From NCBI GenBank assembly GCA_024637225.1, contig JAGXFP010000054.1:1-42139 (forward strand): 42,139 bases of DNA, in the 5' to 3' direction. Origin of the DNA: Desulfobacterales bacterium (GTDB lineage: Bacteria; Desulfobacterota; Desulfobulbia; Desulfobulbales; JAGXFP01). Of this stretch, positions 33,187-42,139 are shown piece by piece. Every line of letters begins with the position of its first letter. Positions within the stretch are counted from its first letter, which is position 1. The notes under the pieces are model-generated. The model did no database searches, was not told where the DNA came from, and saw only the letters and a list, made by a program, of their open reading frames with translations. The translations under genes were made by a program, and so were the position numbers.

Positions 33187-34131
33187 ATGGGTATGTCCGG
33201 CGCCGCGCTCTACTATAATCTAAAAAAGTATATCCCCAGGAGAGCGCAGATTTTTCTGCGCCGCCAGCTGGTGCGGGGCCAACGCTTCCGATATGGCAAA
33301 GTGTGGCCCATTGACGAATCGGCCCAAACCGGTCCCGCTGCCTGGCTGGGCTGGCCGGAACAGAAAAAATTCGCCCTGGTCCTGACCCACGACGTCGACA
33401 CGGCAAGAGGGGTCGGGAACTGTCGGAAGCTCATGGAGCTTGAATCGCGCCTGGGTTTCCGCTCCTCTTTCAATTTTGTGCCGGAACGTTATGAAGTACC
33501 GGCGGAGCTGCGCCATGAGTTGACCGCCAAAGGCTTTGAGGTCGGGGTCCACGGATTGAACCATGACGGCACGCTTTACCGGTCCAGGGAAATATTCCGG
33601 GAACGGGCCGTCCGGATCAACCGGTATATCGAGGACTGGCAGGCGGTAGGCTTTCGCTCGCCATCGATGCACCATAACCTCGACTGGCTCCATGACCTGA
33701 ACATCGAGTACGACGCCTCCACCTTTGACACCGATCCCTTTGAACCGCAGTCCGACGGGGTCGGCACCATATTTCCTTTCCGGGTCCAAAACGGCTCGGC
33801 GGACAACGGCTACGTGGAACTACCCTATACCCTGCCCCAGGATTTCACCCTTTTCGTGCTCATGGGCCGGCAGGATATCGATATCTGGCGAAAAAAGCTG
33901 GACTGGCTTGCGGACCACCGCGGCATGGCCCTGGTCAATGTCCATCCGGACTATATGAATTTCACCGCCAAAAAAAACGGTCCGGAAGAGTATCCATCCC
34001 GCTACTACCAACAGTTCCTCGAGTACATCGAGGAACGCTACCAGGGGGAGTATTGGCATGTGCTGCCCCGGCAGATGGCCGGATTGTTTCAGCCCCAAAA
34101 CCAGACCGGGGATTGCAGAAAAATTAATTGA
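33187..34131 (+). CDS. Polysaccharide deacetylase (NodB-like, CE4 superfamily)
   Basis: 314 residues. The first NodB motif is present as LTHDVD (His68, Asp69, Asp71) and the second as VHGLNHDG (His122, His126), giving the metal triad of CE4 deacetylases. Further signatures are GFRSSFNFVPERYEV, VGFRSPSMHHNLDWL, YDASTFDTDPFEP and the late LVNVHPDYMNF. No signal peptide is evident, so a cytosolic or membrane-associated site is likely unless a start further in is used. It would trim N-acetyl groups from the EPS or its precursor. A second ATG two codons later (33193) is an equally possible start. Confidence 0.9.
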   Translation: MGMSGAALYYNLKKYIPRRAQIFLRRQLVRGQRFRYGKVWPIDESAQTGPAAWLGWPEQKKFALVLTHDVDTARGVGNCRKLMELESRLGFRSSFNFVPERYEVPAELRHELTAKGFEVGVHGLNHDGTLYRSREIFRERAVRINRYIEDWQAVGFRSPSMHHNLDWLHDLNIEYDASTFDTDPFEPQSDGVGTIFPFRVQNGSADNGYVELPYTLPQDFTLFVLMGRQDIDIWRKKLDWLADHRGMALVNVHPDYMNFTAKKNGPEEYPSRYYQQFLEYIEERYQGEYWHVLPRQMAGLFQPQNQTGDCRKIN

Positions 34132-34164
34132 TTCCTTCCTAAAATAATCAGAGGAGAGCCGACC

Positions 34165-34878
34165 ATGCTTTGTCACCAATTTAAATGCATCTACATCCAC
34201 ATTCCCAAGTCAGCCGGGGAAAGCATACATCAGATTTTTGTAAGACAATTGGGTTATTACCGGAAGACAAATACGCCTCTACTCCTCGGCAGCAATAAAG
34301 ACCCCCGACTTGGCCCTCCGGCCCTCGGTCACCTGAAAGCAGCCGACTATGTCGCCTGCGGCCATCTTCCCCAAGAGACTTTTGACTCCTATTTCAAGTT
34401 CTCCTTCGTGCGAAACCCCTGGGCGAGAATTGTTTCCGAATACAAATATCGAGGCCATGCTCGAAAATACGACTTCAAGACCTTTATTTTCAGAAATCTT
34501 CCCAAGCCGGGCTGGAACGATTTCTACTACCACATTATCCCGCAGTACGACTTTCTCCATGACGCCAACGGCAAGCTCCTTGTCGACTATCTCGGCAGGT
34601 TTGAAGAACTGCAGCCGGGCCTGGACGAAGTTTGCAGACGGATTGGCCTGCCCCGGACAAAAATACCCCACCGCAACGCTACGACTTTAGGCCTGCGCAT
34701 CCCCAGAAACAGGCCCGAGGCGATGCAGATGCTCAAAAACAGTTTCAGCGCCAAGCACAAAAAAAACACCTTTCCTCATTACACGCAATATTACGACGAT
34801 GAATCACGAGAGTTCGTGGCTGAACTCTACAAAAAAGATATCGATGCCTTTGGCTATCGGTTCGCCCCGGCATCCTGA
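34165..34878 (+). CDS. Carbohydrate sulfotransferase (Sulfotransfer_2 family)
   Basis: 237-residue cytosolic enzyme using PAPS. The 5'-phosphosulfate-binding loop is IHIPKSAGESIHQIF (about 11-25) and the 3'-phosphate-binding element is FSFVRNPWARIVSEYKY (about 78-94), with the later FEELQPGLDEVCRRIGLP and HRNATT stretches usual for this family. It suggests that the exported polysaccharide is sulfated. GGAG lies upstream of the ATG at 34165, 33 bp after the deacetylase stop. Confidence 0.92.
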   Translation: MLCHQFKCIYIHIPKSAGESIHQIFVRQLGYYRKTNTPLLLGSNKDPRLGPPALGHLKAADYVACGHLPQETFDSYFKFSFVRNPWARIVSEYKYRGHARKYDFKTFIFRNLPKPGWNDFYYHIIPQYDFLHDANGKLLVDYLGRFEELQPGLDEVCRRIGLPRTKIPHRNATTLGLRIPRNRPEAMQMLKNSFSAKHKKNTFPHYTQYYDDESREFVAELYKKDIDAFGYRFAPAS

Positions 34879-34930
34879 ATTCTAAAGAACTGAGGGCCGG
34901 ACTAAAAATGTCATCGATAAGGAGATGCGG

Positions 34931-35713
34931 ATGAATATCTTGAAAGCTCAAAGGAACTCCCGGGAACCGGAGCACATCCTCTTCAAGAAGGTAAAGATCA
35001 GCAATATCAATTTCCCTGAGGCTTTTACAGCGATAAGAAATAATATCGACAACAAGGGTTACGTCTGTCTGGTCGATGTAGGCGTTGTAATCATGGCATC
35101 CAAGGATGATGAGCTCCGGCAGGCCCTTTGGGAGTCGCTCCTCAGTATTCCCGATGGCGTGCCGCTGGCCTGGTACGGCAAGCTCCTGGGCTGTAAAAAC
35201 ATCAAGAGAATCTCGGGGGGCGAGCTTTTAAGACGTTTATTGGAGGAAAACAACGACCTCAGCCACTTCCTCCTCGGCGACACCGACCAGACCATTAACC
35301 GGATTATCCGTAAAGCGAAAAGCGTCAACCGGAACATCAGGATTACCGGTTACAGTCCGCCGTTCAAAAAAGATTTCACCGAAGAAGATACCGGAAAAAT
35401 ATTCGATAAAATAAACCGAACCTCCCCTGACATAATATGGGTCAGTTTTGGCGGGGGGAAGCAGGATAAATGGATGAGACAGAACATGGACCTGCTTGAT
35501 CGGGGGGTCATGATCGGGGTTGGTGCGGCATTCCGTTTCTATATCGGCGAACTTAAAACGCCGCCCCAGATGATTCAAAATCTCGGTTTGCAATGGTTCT
35601 ACAGGATGCAAGCAAACCCGCGAGGGTGGTTAAAAAGAGCTTTTCCAAAGCGTCTTAAATTTTTAATGCATTTCCCGATAGAAGTCATAAAGGCCCACAT
35701 CCGTTCAATATGA
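34931..35713 (+). CDS. WecB/TagA/CpsF-family glycosyltransferase
   Basis: 260 residues. The ATG at 34931 has AAGGAG at six bases; an ATG two codons earlier is less likely. GT26 motifs: VDVGVVIMASKDDELRQAL, PDGVPLAWYGKLLGCKNIKR, the GGELLRRLLEE block, FLLGDTDQ, VSFGGGKQDKWMRQN and GVGAAFRFYIG. This family transfers N-acetylmannosamine-type residues to a lipid-linked sugar and would add the second residue after the priming transferase. A C-terminal basic amphipathic segment (PRGWLKRAFPKRLKFLM) suits membrane attachment. Confidence 0.93.
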   Translation: MNILKAQRNSREPEHILFKKVKISNINFPEAFTAIRNNIDNKGYVCLVDVGVVIMASKDDELRQALWESLLSIPDGVPLAWYGKLLGCKNIKRISGGELLRRLLEENNDLSHFLLGDTDQTINRIIRKAKSVNRNIRITGYSPPFKKDFTEEDTGKIFDKINRTSPDIIWVSFGGGKQDKWMRQNMDLLDRGVMIGVGAAFRFYIGELKTPPQMIQNLGLQWFYRMQANPRGWLKRAFPKRLKFLMHFPIEVIKAHIRSI

Positions 35714-35841
35714 AATATCGATAACATCCGAATAACTAATAAACCTTTCGGCGGATTGCCCTGGAGATTCTTTTTTTCGGGAGGACCGATGCATCTAAGA
35801 TGCTTACCAGAAATAACCTTATATAATGGAATGGAAAACAA

Positions 35842-37272
35842 ATGATTATTCCAATAATCCTTGCAGGAGGCTCCGGGACGCGACTCTGGCCACTTTCCCG
35901 GGAATTGTATCCAAAACAGCTCCTGCCACTTATGGGTGACCAATCACTTTTACAGCAAACCATTACCAGGCTGGCGAATCTGGAAGGTGTTGGCGCCCCG
36001 ATTGTTATCTGCAATGATGAGCACAGATTTATGGTGGCGGAGCAGTTGCGCAAGATTGCGACAACAGCCGCCACGATGCTCCTTGAACCAATCGGCCGCA
36101 ACACCGCGCCGGCCGCGGCAGTAGCCGCAATGCAAGCGCTTTCCTCCACAAAGAAGCCACTACTTCTCATCCTGCCGGCTGATCACCTGATCACAAACAT
36201 CAATGCCTTTCAGGATGGAATTCTTGCCGGGATGGCAGCCGCGGAAGAAGGTAAACTGGTCACCTTCGGCATCGTGCCGGAAAAAGCCGAAACCGGTTAT
36301 GGCTATATAAAACAGGGGGAACTCATCGGCAGCCTTTCAGGGGGGAAGAACCAGTGTTACGTGGTTGAGAGTTTTATTGAAAAGCCGAATTCTGATCTCG
36401 CCACGAAATTTGTCCAGGATGGCAATTACTTATGGAATTCCGGCATGTTTCTATTTCGCGCCGACTCTTTTCTGGAGGAGCTGCAGCAGTTCGCTCCCGA
36501 GATGATAACATGGTGCCGGGAAGCCCACGGGGCCATAACAAACGACCTTGATTTTCACAGACTGGGCAGAGAGGCGTTTAGCGCCTGTCCGGCTGACTCC
36601 ATAGACTATGCGGTCATGGAAAAAACCGATAGGGCTGTGGTGGTCCCAATGTCACCTGGCTGGAGCGATGTCGGCTCATGGTCGGCATTGTGGGAGGTTG
36701 GCGACAAAAATCCCGAAAACAACGTGATCCGGGGTGATGTGCTTACCCAGAACACCCATGGCTCATATCTCCATGCCCATCACCGGCTCCTTACTACAGT
36801 AGGAGTGGAAGACCATGTGGTGATTGAAACTGCTGATGCCGTGCTGGTCGCCCATAAAGATCACGTTCAGGATGTAAAAAAAATTGTCACACAACTGATC
36901 ACCCAAAAAAGAACCGAGGCCAACCTCCACAGCCGGGTATTTCGACCTTGGGGCTCGTATGAAAACATTACGACCGCAGATCGTTTCCAGGTCAAAAGGA
37001 TCATCGTCAACCCGGACGCCATCCTTTCCCTGCAGAAACATCATCACCGCGCCGAACATTGGATTGTGGTAAAAGGGACCGCAAAAATAACCCGCAATGA
37101 CGAAACATTCCTGCTTAGTGAAAACGAATCGACCTTCATCCCTCTTGGAACCAATCATCGTCTGGGAAACCCGGGTGTTATTCCTCTGGAACTGATTGAG
37201 GTGCAGAGCGGTTCTTATCTTGGTGAGGATGATATTGTCCGTTTTAGCGATAACTATGGCCGCGCGGGTTAA
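35842..37272 (+). CDS. manC: Mannose-1-phosphate guanylyltransferase/mannose-6-phosphate isomerase
   Basis: 476-residue bifunctional ManC/AlgA-type protein providing GDP-mannose. Nucleotidyltransferase domain (1-~290): ILAGGSGTRLWPLSRELYPKQ pyrophosphorylase loop, LEPIGRNTAPAAA, FIEKPN, NSGMFLFRA, DVGSWSALWE. C-terminal type II PMI cupin (~340-476): FRPWGSYENI, FQVKRIIVNPDAILSLQKHH, HRAEHWIVVKGTA, ENESTFIPLGTNHRLGNPG. Full length. The 128-bp gap after the glycosyltransferase is larger than others in the locus, so it may have its own promoter. Confidence 0.96.
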   Translation: MIIPIILAGGSGTRLWPLSRELYPKQLLPLMGDQSLLQQTITRLANLEGVGAPIVICNDEHRFMVAEQLRKIATTAATMLLEPIGRNTAPAAAVAAMQALSSTKKPLLLILPADHLITNINAFQDGILAGMAAAEEGKLVTFGIVPEKAETGYGYIKQGELIGSLSGGKNQCYVVESFIEKPNSDLATKFVQDGNYLWNSGMFLFRADSFLEELQQFAPEMITWCREAHGAITNDLDFHRLGREAFSACPADSIDYAVMEKTDRAVVVPMSPGWSDVGSWSALWEVGDKNPENNVIRGDVLTQNTHGSYLHAHHRLLTTVGVEDHVVIETADAVLVAHKDHVQDVKKIVTQLITQKRTEANLHSRVFRPWGSYENITTADRFQVKRIIVNPDAILSLQKHHHRAEHWIVVKGTAKITRNDETFLLSENESTFIPLGTNHRLGNPGVIPLELIEVQSGSYLGEDDIVRFSDNYGRAG

Positions 37273-37435
37273 TTGCGTCCCCGTTGAACCCGACCAATAA
37301 ATTAGCAGAAGGCAGATCATATGAAATAATAGGCTATAAAATGGTAAAAAAATACCGGCTTACGGTTGTTGACTTCCCATCCGGGCATGGATAACTTGTT
37401 CGGCTAATCCCAATAACAACCATGAGGAAAGCCGT

Positions 37436-40400
37436 ATGAACAAGTATTTAAAGCGAATCATTTTTTTTACTATTGTAGCTCAACTGGGTCTGGCCGCAAA
37501 TCTCTGGGCGGCCACTTTTTACGTTGACAATGCCCATCCGGATGCCAGTGACAGCAATGCCGGAACCGAAAGCAAACCATGGAAGACGATACAGCGGGGA
37601 GCGGACATTGCGGTCGGGGGGGATACGGTTTACGTAAAAGACGGTGTTTATTATGAAGCAGTGAAAATGAGACGGTCCGGCAGCTCTGGCAAATATATTA
37701 CTTTTCGGAACTATCCCGGAGACAATCCTGCGGTTGACGGTTCAAAAATCAGTGATGAAAAACTTGTATGGTGGTATTCGGATGGAGTCCGCAAGAATTA
37801 TATTGAATGGGACGGCATTGATGTAAGAAACAGCAAAAAGAACGGAATGTGGGTCGTTGGCACCCATAACATTATCAAAAACAGTAAGATACACCACAAT
37901 GGGACCCCCAATTCAACGGGCCACACCGGTCTTCAAACTACCTATACTGACAATATCGTTATTAGCAACAACGAAATATACAATAATGGCTGGAACGGGC
38001 TAAGTGTTGAAAACACCAGCAACGCAGTAATTGAATCAAATATTGTTCGTGACAATTCCGATCATGCGGGAATTAATGTTTTCCCCTCTCCAGGGCTTTC
38101 ACAAAGTTCGCAGGTAGCAAACCATATACGATTTAATTTGGTCTACAACAATGGCACCGGCATATACTCAAGGTATCAGTTCAATAATGAAATCAGCAAT
38201 AATCTTATTTATAACAATAAAGATGGAGGGATCTTTTTCCATACGGAATCAAGCGGTTCAAGCAATTACAATTCCTATACAAAAATTTACAACAATACCA
38301 TCGCCGGCAACGGCTGGCATAGTATCGTAAGTCAGGGCGCCTCCTATCTGACTATAACCAACAACATTATTACCAGCACATCGATCTCATTATCAGGATC
38401 AGGACACATTACCACAGACAACTTGTTTTACGGGACCAGCGAAAGCGGCAGCAATGCAATCACTGGGGATCCTCGTTTTGTCAACCTGTCAAGCGGTGAT
38501 TATTCTCTCGCCTCCGCTTCTCCGGCTATCGATAAAGGGAAGGATTTGACAACGGAAGGGATTACCAGGGACATTATCGACAAGTCCAGACCCCAAGCCA
38601 ATGGCTTTGACTTAGGATCTTACGAATATGGTGGTGTATCAAAAAGCCTTGAGGCTCTGACAATTACCGGACCGTCCAGCGTCACCGAGAGTAGCACCGG
38701 AACATTTACGGCCACGGCCACATGGAGTGATGACAGTACAAGCACGGTGACGCCGCTCTGGGCTGAAAACTCGGAGTATGCGACAATCAGTACCGGTGGA
38801 GTATTGGCCACGACCTCGGTATCCCAGGACCAAACAGTGAATGTCAGTGCGAGCTACACTTCCGGTGATACAGTTAAGACAGCCGCAACCTCGGTCGTCA
38901 TTACGGATTTTTCCACTGCAGTTCCGCCGGACGCTGTAAAACCAAGTTTAGAATCGATAACGAGTCCGATGCAGATTGTCTCCGCGACGAATGATCCCGT
39001 GGATTCCTATATCGAAACCACTACCAGTAACTCGGGTAGCGTGGTTTACAGCTTCGATATCGATCAAGCCGGCCTCTATAAAATTGTCGCAATGGTTTAT
39101 GCGGCCAACGACGCCTCCGATTCGTTTGTGGTCAAGATTGATGACGGCCCGGAAAATACCTGGGACATGAATCCGGAAGGCGATCCCTATTTCTATGGGG
39201 TCTGGAGGGAGGACGAGGTTAACGCCAGAGGCACGGGAACATTCGACGCCCCGCAATTTGATCCGTTGACGGTTGAATTGGCGGCAGGCACTCACACAAT
39301 TACATTTATTGGTCGGGAATCCAACGCCAGACTGGCTTATTCATATCTTGTGATGGATAAGGAGCCGTCCCTCACGGATCTGACGATTACCGGCCCGACC
39401 AGCATCACCGAGAGCAGCAGCGGAACATATACGGCCACGGCCACATGGAGCGATGACAGTAGCAGCACGGTGACGCCGCTCTGGACTGAGGACTCGGAGT
39501 ATGCGACGATCAGTACCGGTGGAGTATTGGCCACGACCTCGGTATCTGCTGACCAGGCGGTGAATGTCAGCGCAAGCTACACTTCCGGTGATACAGTCAA
39601 GACAGCCGCAACCTCGGTCGTCATTACGGATTCTTCCATCGAAGTTCCGGCGGACTCTGTGAAACCAAAATTGGAATCGATAACGAGTCCGATGCAGATT
39701 GTCTCCGCTCCGGATGCCCCCGTGGATTCCTATATTGAAACCACCACCAGTAACTCGGGCAGCGCGGTTTACAGCTTCGATATCGATAAAACCGGCCTCT
39801 ATAAAATTGTCGCAATGGTTTATGCGGCCGATTCTGCCTCCGATTCCTTTGTGGTCAAGATTGATGACGGCCCGGAAAATACCTGGGACATGAATCCGGA
39901 AGGCGATCCCAATCTCTATGGGGTCTGGAGGGAGGACGAGGTAGCCGCCAGGGGCACGGGAACATTCGATGCCCCGCAGTTTGATCCGTTGACGGTTGAA
40001 TTGGAGGCAGGCACTCACACAATTACATTCATTGGCAGGGAGTCTAAGACCAGGCTGGCTTATTCATATCTTATGCTGGTTGAAGCCGATTCTACCCCCC
40101 CAAGCACTGAACCATCGCCCGCGGAAGGTGAAGCGAGTCCGCTTTTACTTTTCAGAGCGGAAGCAGGAGAGTTAACCGCGGAAACAATGGAGATCGTCTC
40201 CGCGCTCGATACCCCGGGAGGTTCTTATATTACACCCACCTCCAGCACCTCTTCGAGCGCTGTTTACAATTTCAATCTCGCCCAGCCGGGTCGCTATAAA
40301 ATTGTCGCAGAAGTCTTTGCGGCCGATAATGCCTCGGACTCCTTCCTGGTCAGGATAGATGACGGCCTGGAGGATACCTGGGACATGAATCCGGAAGGTG

Positions 40401-41062
40401 ATCCCGGCCAATACGGGATCTGGAGGCAGGATGAAGTTACGGCCAGAGGCTCTGGAACATTTGATGCCCCGCAATTCGATCCGTTGAAGTTGCAATTTGC
40501 GGCAGGTAATCACACAATCTCCATCACCGGGCGGGAACTGAACTCGAGATTGGCTTATTTTTATCTGATCAGAGTTCCTGCCGGCACGGAATTAATCGAA
40601 GCCGAGTCAGGAACGCTGACGGAACCGATGCTGGTTGTATTAGGGACCGAGGCATCCGGCGGCGCCTATGTCGAAACCTCGACCAGAGACTCCGGAAGCG
40701 CGGTATATAGCTTCGACATCACGGAACCGGGTAATTATAAAGTTGTCGGCAGAACATATTCCGCCGATGCAGGCTCCGATTCATTCAAAGTGAAAATAGA
40801 CGATGGAACGGAAGATATCTGGGACGTGAATCCAAAGGAAGACCCTGCTCTATATAATGTCTGGCGGCAGGCCGAGGTTACTGCTCGAGGCACGGGAACA
40901 TTCGATAACCCGCAGTATGTTCCACTCACAGTGCCGCTAGAGGCAGGAAAACATACCATCACATTCAGTGGTCGGGAAACAAATACAGCATTGGATAATG
41001 TCTATTTGATGCAAATTACAACTACAACCGAGCCTTCGATTATCAAATTGGAAATTGAATAA
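37436..41062 (+). CDS. Large secreted beta-helix protein with Ig-like and CBM-like repeats
   Basis: 1208 residues with a signal peptide (1-25, ...AANLWA). The N-terminal ~370 residues form a right-handed parallel beta-helix: a DUF1565-type opening (FYVDNAHPDASDSNAGTESK), then NosD/pectate-lyase-like coils rich in Asn ladders (ISNNEIYNNGWNGLSVENTS, ISNNLIYNNKDGG). Next come two Ig-like (BIG2-like) domains (about 405-490 and 648-730), each followed by a CBM6/35-like beta-sandwich (IETTTSNSGS..YSFDID, GPENTWDMNPEGDP, GTHTITFIGRES), then two further divergent sandwiches (about 905-1047 and 1052-1200). It may bind or modify the neighbouring EPS. No anchor is visible. GAGG lies eight bases before the ATG. 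Confidence 0.9.
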   Translation: MNKYLKRIIFFTIVAQLGLAANLWAATFYVDNAHPDASDSNAGTESKPWKTIQRGADIAVGGDTVYVKDGVYYEAVKMRRSGSSGKYITFRNYPGDNPAVDGSKISDEKLVWWYSDGVRKNYIEWDGIDVRNSKKNGMWVVGTHNIIKNSKIHHNGTPNSTGHTGLQTTYTDNIVISNNEIYNNGWNGLSVENTSNAVIESNIVRDNSDHAGINVFPSPGLSQSSQVANHIRFNLVYNNGTGIYSRYQFNNEISNNLIYNNKDGGIFFHTESSGSSNYNSYTKIYNNTIAGNGWHSIVSQGASYLTITNNIITSTSISLSGSGHITTDNLFYGTSESGSNAITGDPRFVNLSSGDYSLASASPAIDKGKDLTTEGITRDIIDKSRPQANGFDLGSYEYGGVSKSLEALTITGPSSVTESSTGTFTATATWSDDSTSTVTPLWAENSEYATISTGGVLATTSVSQDQTVNVSASYTSGDTVKTAATSVVITDFSTAVPPDAVKPSLESITSPMQIVSATNDPVDSYIETTTSNSGSVVYSFDIDQAGLYKIVAMVYAANDASDSFVVKIDDGPENTWDMNPEGDPYFYGVWREDEVNARGTGTFDAPQFDPLTVELAAGTHTITFIGRESNARLAYSYLVMDKEPSLTDLTITGPTSITESSSGTYTATATWSDDSSSTVTPLWTEDSEYATISTGGVLATTSVSADQAVNVSASYTSGDTVKTAATSVVITDSSIEVPADSVKPKLESITSPMQIVSAPDAPVDSYIETTTSNSGSAVYSFDIDKTGLYKIVAMVYAADSASDSFVVKIDDGPENTWDMNPEGDPNLYGVWREDEVAARGTGTFDAPQFDPLTVELEAGTHTITFIGRESKTRLAYSYLMLVEADSTPPSTEPSPAEGEASPLLLFRAEAGELTAETMEIVSALDTPGGSYITPTSSTSSSAVYNFNLAQPGRYKIVAEVFAADNASDSFLVRIDDGLEDTWDMNPEGDPGQYGIWRQDEVTARGSGTFDAPQFDPLKLQFAAGNHTISITGRELNSRLAYFYLIRVPAGTELIEAESGTLTEPMLVVLGTEASGGAYVETSTRDSGSAVYSFDITEPGNYKVVGRTYSADAGSDSFKVKIDDGTEDIWDVNPKEDPALYNVWRQAEVTARGTGTFDNPQYVPLTVPLEAGKHTITFSGRETNTALDNVYLMQITTTTEPSIIKLEIE
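38657..40077 (+). repeat. Tandem 723-bp coding duplication (two copies)
   Basis: Copies begin at 38657 and 39380, period 723 bp (241 codons), no visible indels, roughly 90% identical by eye including long exact blocks. Each encodes one Ig-like plus one CBM-like domain of the beta-helix protein. Confidence 0.92.
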
Positions 41063-41086
41063 GCGATTGACGGGTTCTTTAGATGG

Positions 41087-41104
41087 TGGGGGGTAATCCC
41101 CCCA
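41087..41104 (+). terminator. Possible terminator hairpin after the beta-helix gene
   Basis: Perfect TGGGGGG/CCCCCCA stem with loop TAAT, 25 bp after the stop codon. No T-run follows directly (a T-rich stretch comes only at about 41128), so termination strength is uncertain. Confidence 0.45.
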
Positions 41105-41211
41105 GAAGAGGCGCCCAGGGTAGAATTTTTTTCATAACTTAAGATGAAGGGATTTTACCTTGGACACTCTTTCCCTGGGGGGATTTGCCCATTATAGAGA
41201 GCTATTGAGAG

Positions 41212-41853
41212 CTATTGTGAAATTTTATATTTCCAATTTTTCTCTAGATTTTCCAAAGTTAGCGTCTTTGCCATTTCATCCGCATAAAATTCTTCAATTC
41301 CGTTTGCCTTGGCGAAATTATATCCCATCTGTCCGAGCCACTTTTGTGAAGATATTTCAGCAACAATTAATTCTTTCTGGGAAACAAGCTCGCCAATATC
41401 AAGCAACATGACCTGCCCACAATCATTAATTCCGCAGTTGACGTGGTAATTATATACCGAATCCGAACACCCATATCTCCACAACTCCAATAACAAATCT
41501 ATATACTTTCTAATTATTTCTTTCTTTTCCTTTGTTGATTTTCCCTGAAAGTGATCTGTAATCGGTAGAACCAGATCTTGTTCATAATTTAAACCTTTGC
41601 CGAATTTAGGATTCCCGAGCAAGTCTCCTGGGATCAGGTGTAAAATCTCCTTTAATGTAAAAATATAATGAGTACTTAATTTTTTAATTCTTTTCGCTTC
41701 TATAATACTGCCGATAGGATTGAATCTGAATTTTGAACTCCTTCTAAGAAAAACACGAAAATATTGATCAACATCGGATCTGTGTTTTTTTATAACGCGC
41801 TTATTATCGAGATTATAAACTATATACTGCCAACCATTTCCAATTTCTTTCAT
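41212..41853 (-). CDS. Protein-kinase-fold-like hypothetical protein
   Basis: 213 residues, AT-rich relative to the rest of the window. GGAGG seven bases before the ATG at 41853 supports the start. I do not recognise a named family. Several features recall the kinase/phosphotransferase fold: IGNGWQYIVYNLDNKRVIKK (glycine-containing loop, then a VIKK lysine), helix-rich lobe, and YNYHVNCGINDCGQVMLLDI followed by GE, which resembles the HxxN...DxG catalytic and metal-binding loops of APH/YrbL-like kinases. The remainder is charged and helical, without signal or membrane segment. It is convergent with the beta-helix gene and next to an insertion sequence, so it may be a recent arrival. Confidence 0.65.
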   Translation of the reverse strand: MKEIGNGWQYIVYNLDNKRVIKKHRSDVDQYFRVFLRRSSKFRFNPIGSIIEAKRIKKLSTHYIFTLKEILHLIPGDLLGNPKFGKGLNYEQDLVLPITDHFQGKSTKEKKEIIRKYIDLLLELWRYGCSDSVYNYHVNCGINDCGQVMLLDIGELVSQKELIVAEISSQKWLGQMGYNFAKANGIEEFYADEMAKTLTLENLEKNWKYKISQ

Positions 41854-42000
41854 CTAATTGCCTCCGATTCCGATTTCAAAAGCGTATGCGCTGGCATAGG
41901 AATGATGACTGTAATGTTGAATCTTTGTGTCAACTAATATAGTTATGGAGCACCTCGACTAACTTTGAATTGAAAAATATTTATTTTTCTGCATCGGATC

Positions 42001-42139
42001 TGAAGTGGTAGCGGTTTTTGAGACAGGAGTGTAAGCAATGAACCGAACTCAAATAAGGAGAAGGTTCATGTCGCAAAACCGAACACGTCACAGCGCAAAA
42101 TTTAAGGCCAAGGTTGCTTTGGCCGCCCTGACGGAGGCA
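42001..42139 (+). mobile_element. Left end of an IS3-family insertion sequence (truncated by the window)
   Basis: A change of sequence character occurs near 42001, where TGAAGTGGTAGCGGTTTTTG begins, which looks like an IS3-type terminal repeat starting with TG. The transposase OrfA starts at 42068. The right end and any target-site duplication are outside the window, so the exact boundary is tentative. Confidence 0.6.
42068..42139 (+). CDS. IS3-family transposase OrfA, 5' fragment
   Basis: The 24 visible codons read MSQNRTRHSAKFKAKVALAA and on, matching the start of the small HTH-containing OrfA (InsE/TnpA HTH_8-like: ...F.AKVALAAL). AAGGAG lies seven bases before the ATG. The gene runs off the right edge of the window. 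Confidence 0.85.
   Translation, partial: MSQNRTRHSAKFKAKVALAALTEA

Noticed and set aside
19272-37272. Exosortase/PEP-CTERM system
   Set aside because: Several genes resemble exosortase-associated families, but there is no exosortase and no PEP-CTERM tail on either large secreted protein in the window.
37369-37397. Sigma-70 promoter upstream of the beta-helix gene (TTGACT then TAACTT)
   Set aside because: The -35 is good, but the -10 matches only three of six positions, so I do not call it.

Overview
The window looks like a chromosomal piece of a Desulfobacterota (former Deltaproteobacteria) genome. The grounds are the block ispE / tRNA-Gln / prs / rplY / pth / carD, a DUF1844 gene beside serA, an AmmeMemoRadiSam-B gene, a periplasmic multiheme protein of the UshA-like (seleno)protein type, and overall GC near 50-55%. 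The exact order or genus cannot be read from the sequence.

Layout. 1-2.5 kb (+): the 3' end of rarA, overlapping a secreted UshA-like/tetraheme protein whose frame contains an in-frame TGA followed by a SECIS-like hairpin. 2.6-10 kb (-): housekeeping genes carD, pth, rplY, prs, tRNA-Gln(TTG), ispE, DUF1844, serA and an unknown gene, several with clear intrinsic terminators. 10.2-12.9 kb (+): cysS and a MEMO1-family gene, bracketed by two inverted copies of a ~133-bp extragenic repeat. 13.1 kb: tRNA-Gln(CTG). 13.35-18.5 kb (-): a REC-PAS-PAS-LuxR regulator and a large secreted cadherin/PKD/dockerin protein.

19.3-37.3 kb (+): a long exopolysaccharide locus. It has a LuxR-type regulator, a Wza-type outer-membrane export lipoprotein, a Wzz/GumC chain-length protein, an ExeA-like ATPase with a LysM-like tail, a degenerate BY-kinase/ParA-like ATPase, a priming sugar transferase with a GGDEF-like N-terminus, three genes resembling WlbA/WlbB/WlbC (2,3-diacetamido-uronic acid synthesis), two FemAB/GNAT-like proteins, an M28 peptidase, a polysaccharide deacetylase, a sulfotransferase, a WecB/TagA/CpsF glycosyltransferase and a ManC. 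Together they suggest a sulfated or deacetylated, amino-uronic-acid- and mannose-containing polysaccharide made on undecaprenyl phosphate and exported by a Wzx/Wzy-like route; flippase, polymerase and exosortase are not in the window. A large secreted beta-helix/CBM-like repeat protein follows (37.4-41.1 kb). The right end is AT-rich, with a kinase-fold-like orphan and the start of an IS3-family element.

Main discovery. Two genes carry an in-frame TGA with homologous coding sequence continuing in the same frame, each followed at the right distance by a hairpin with an apical GGTC. One is the UshA-like protein, where Sec is known for the family as I recall it. The other is the M28 zinc peptidase in the EPS locus. 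Its TGA sits where classical M28 aminopeptidases have the Cys of their CSDHAS motif, and its last zinc-ligand His is encoded only after the TGA. I am not aware of a described M28 selenopeptidase.
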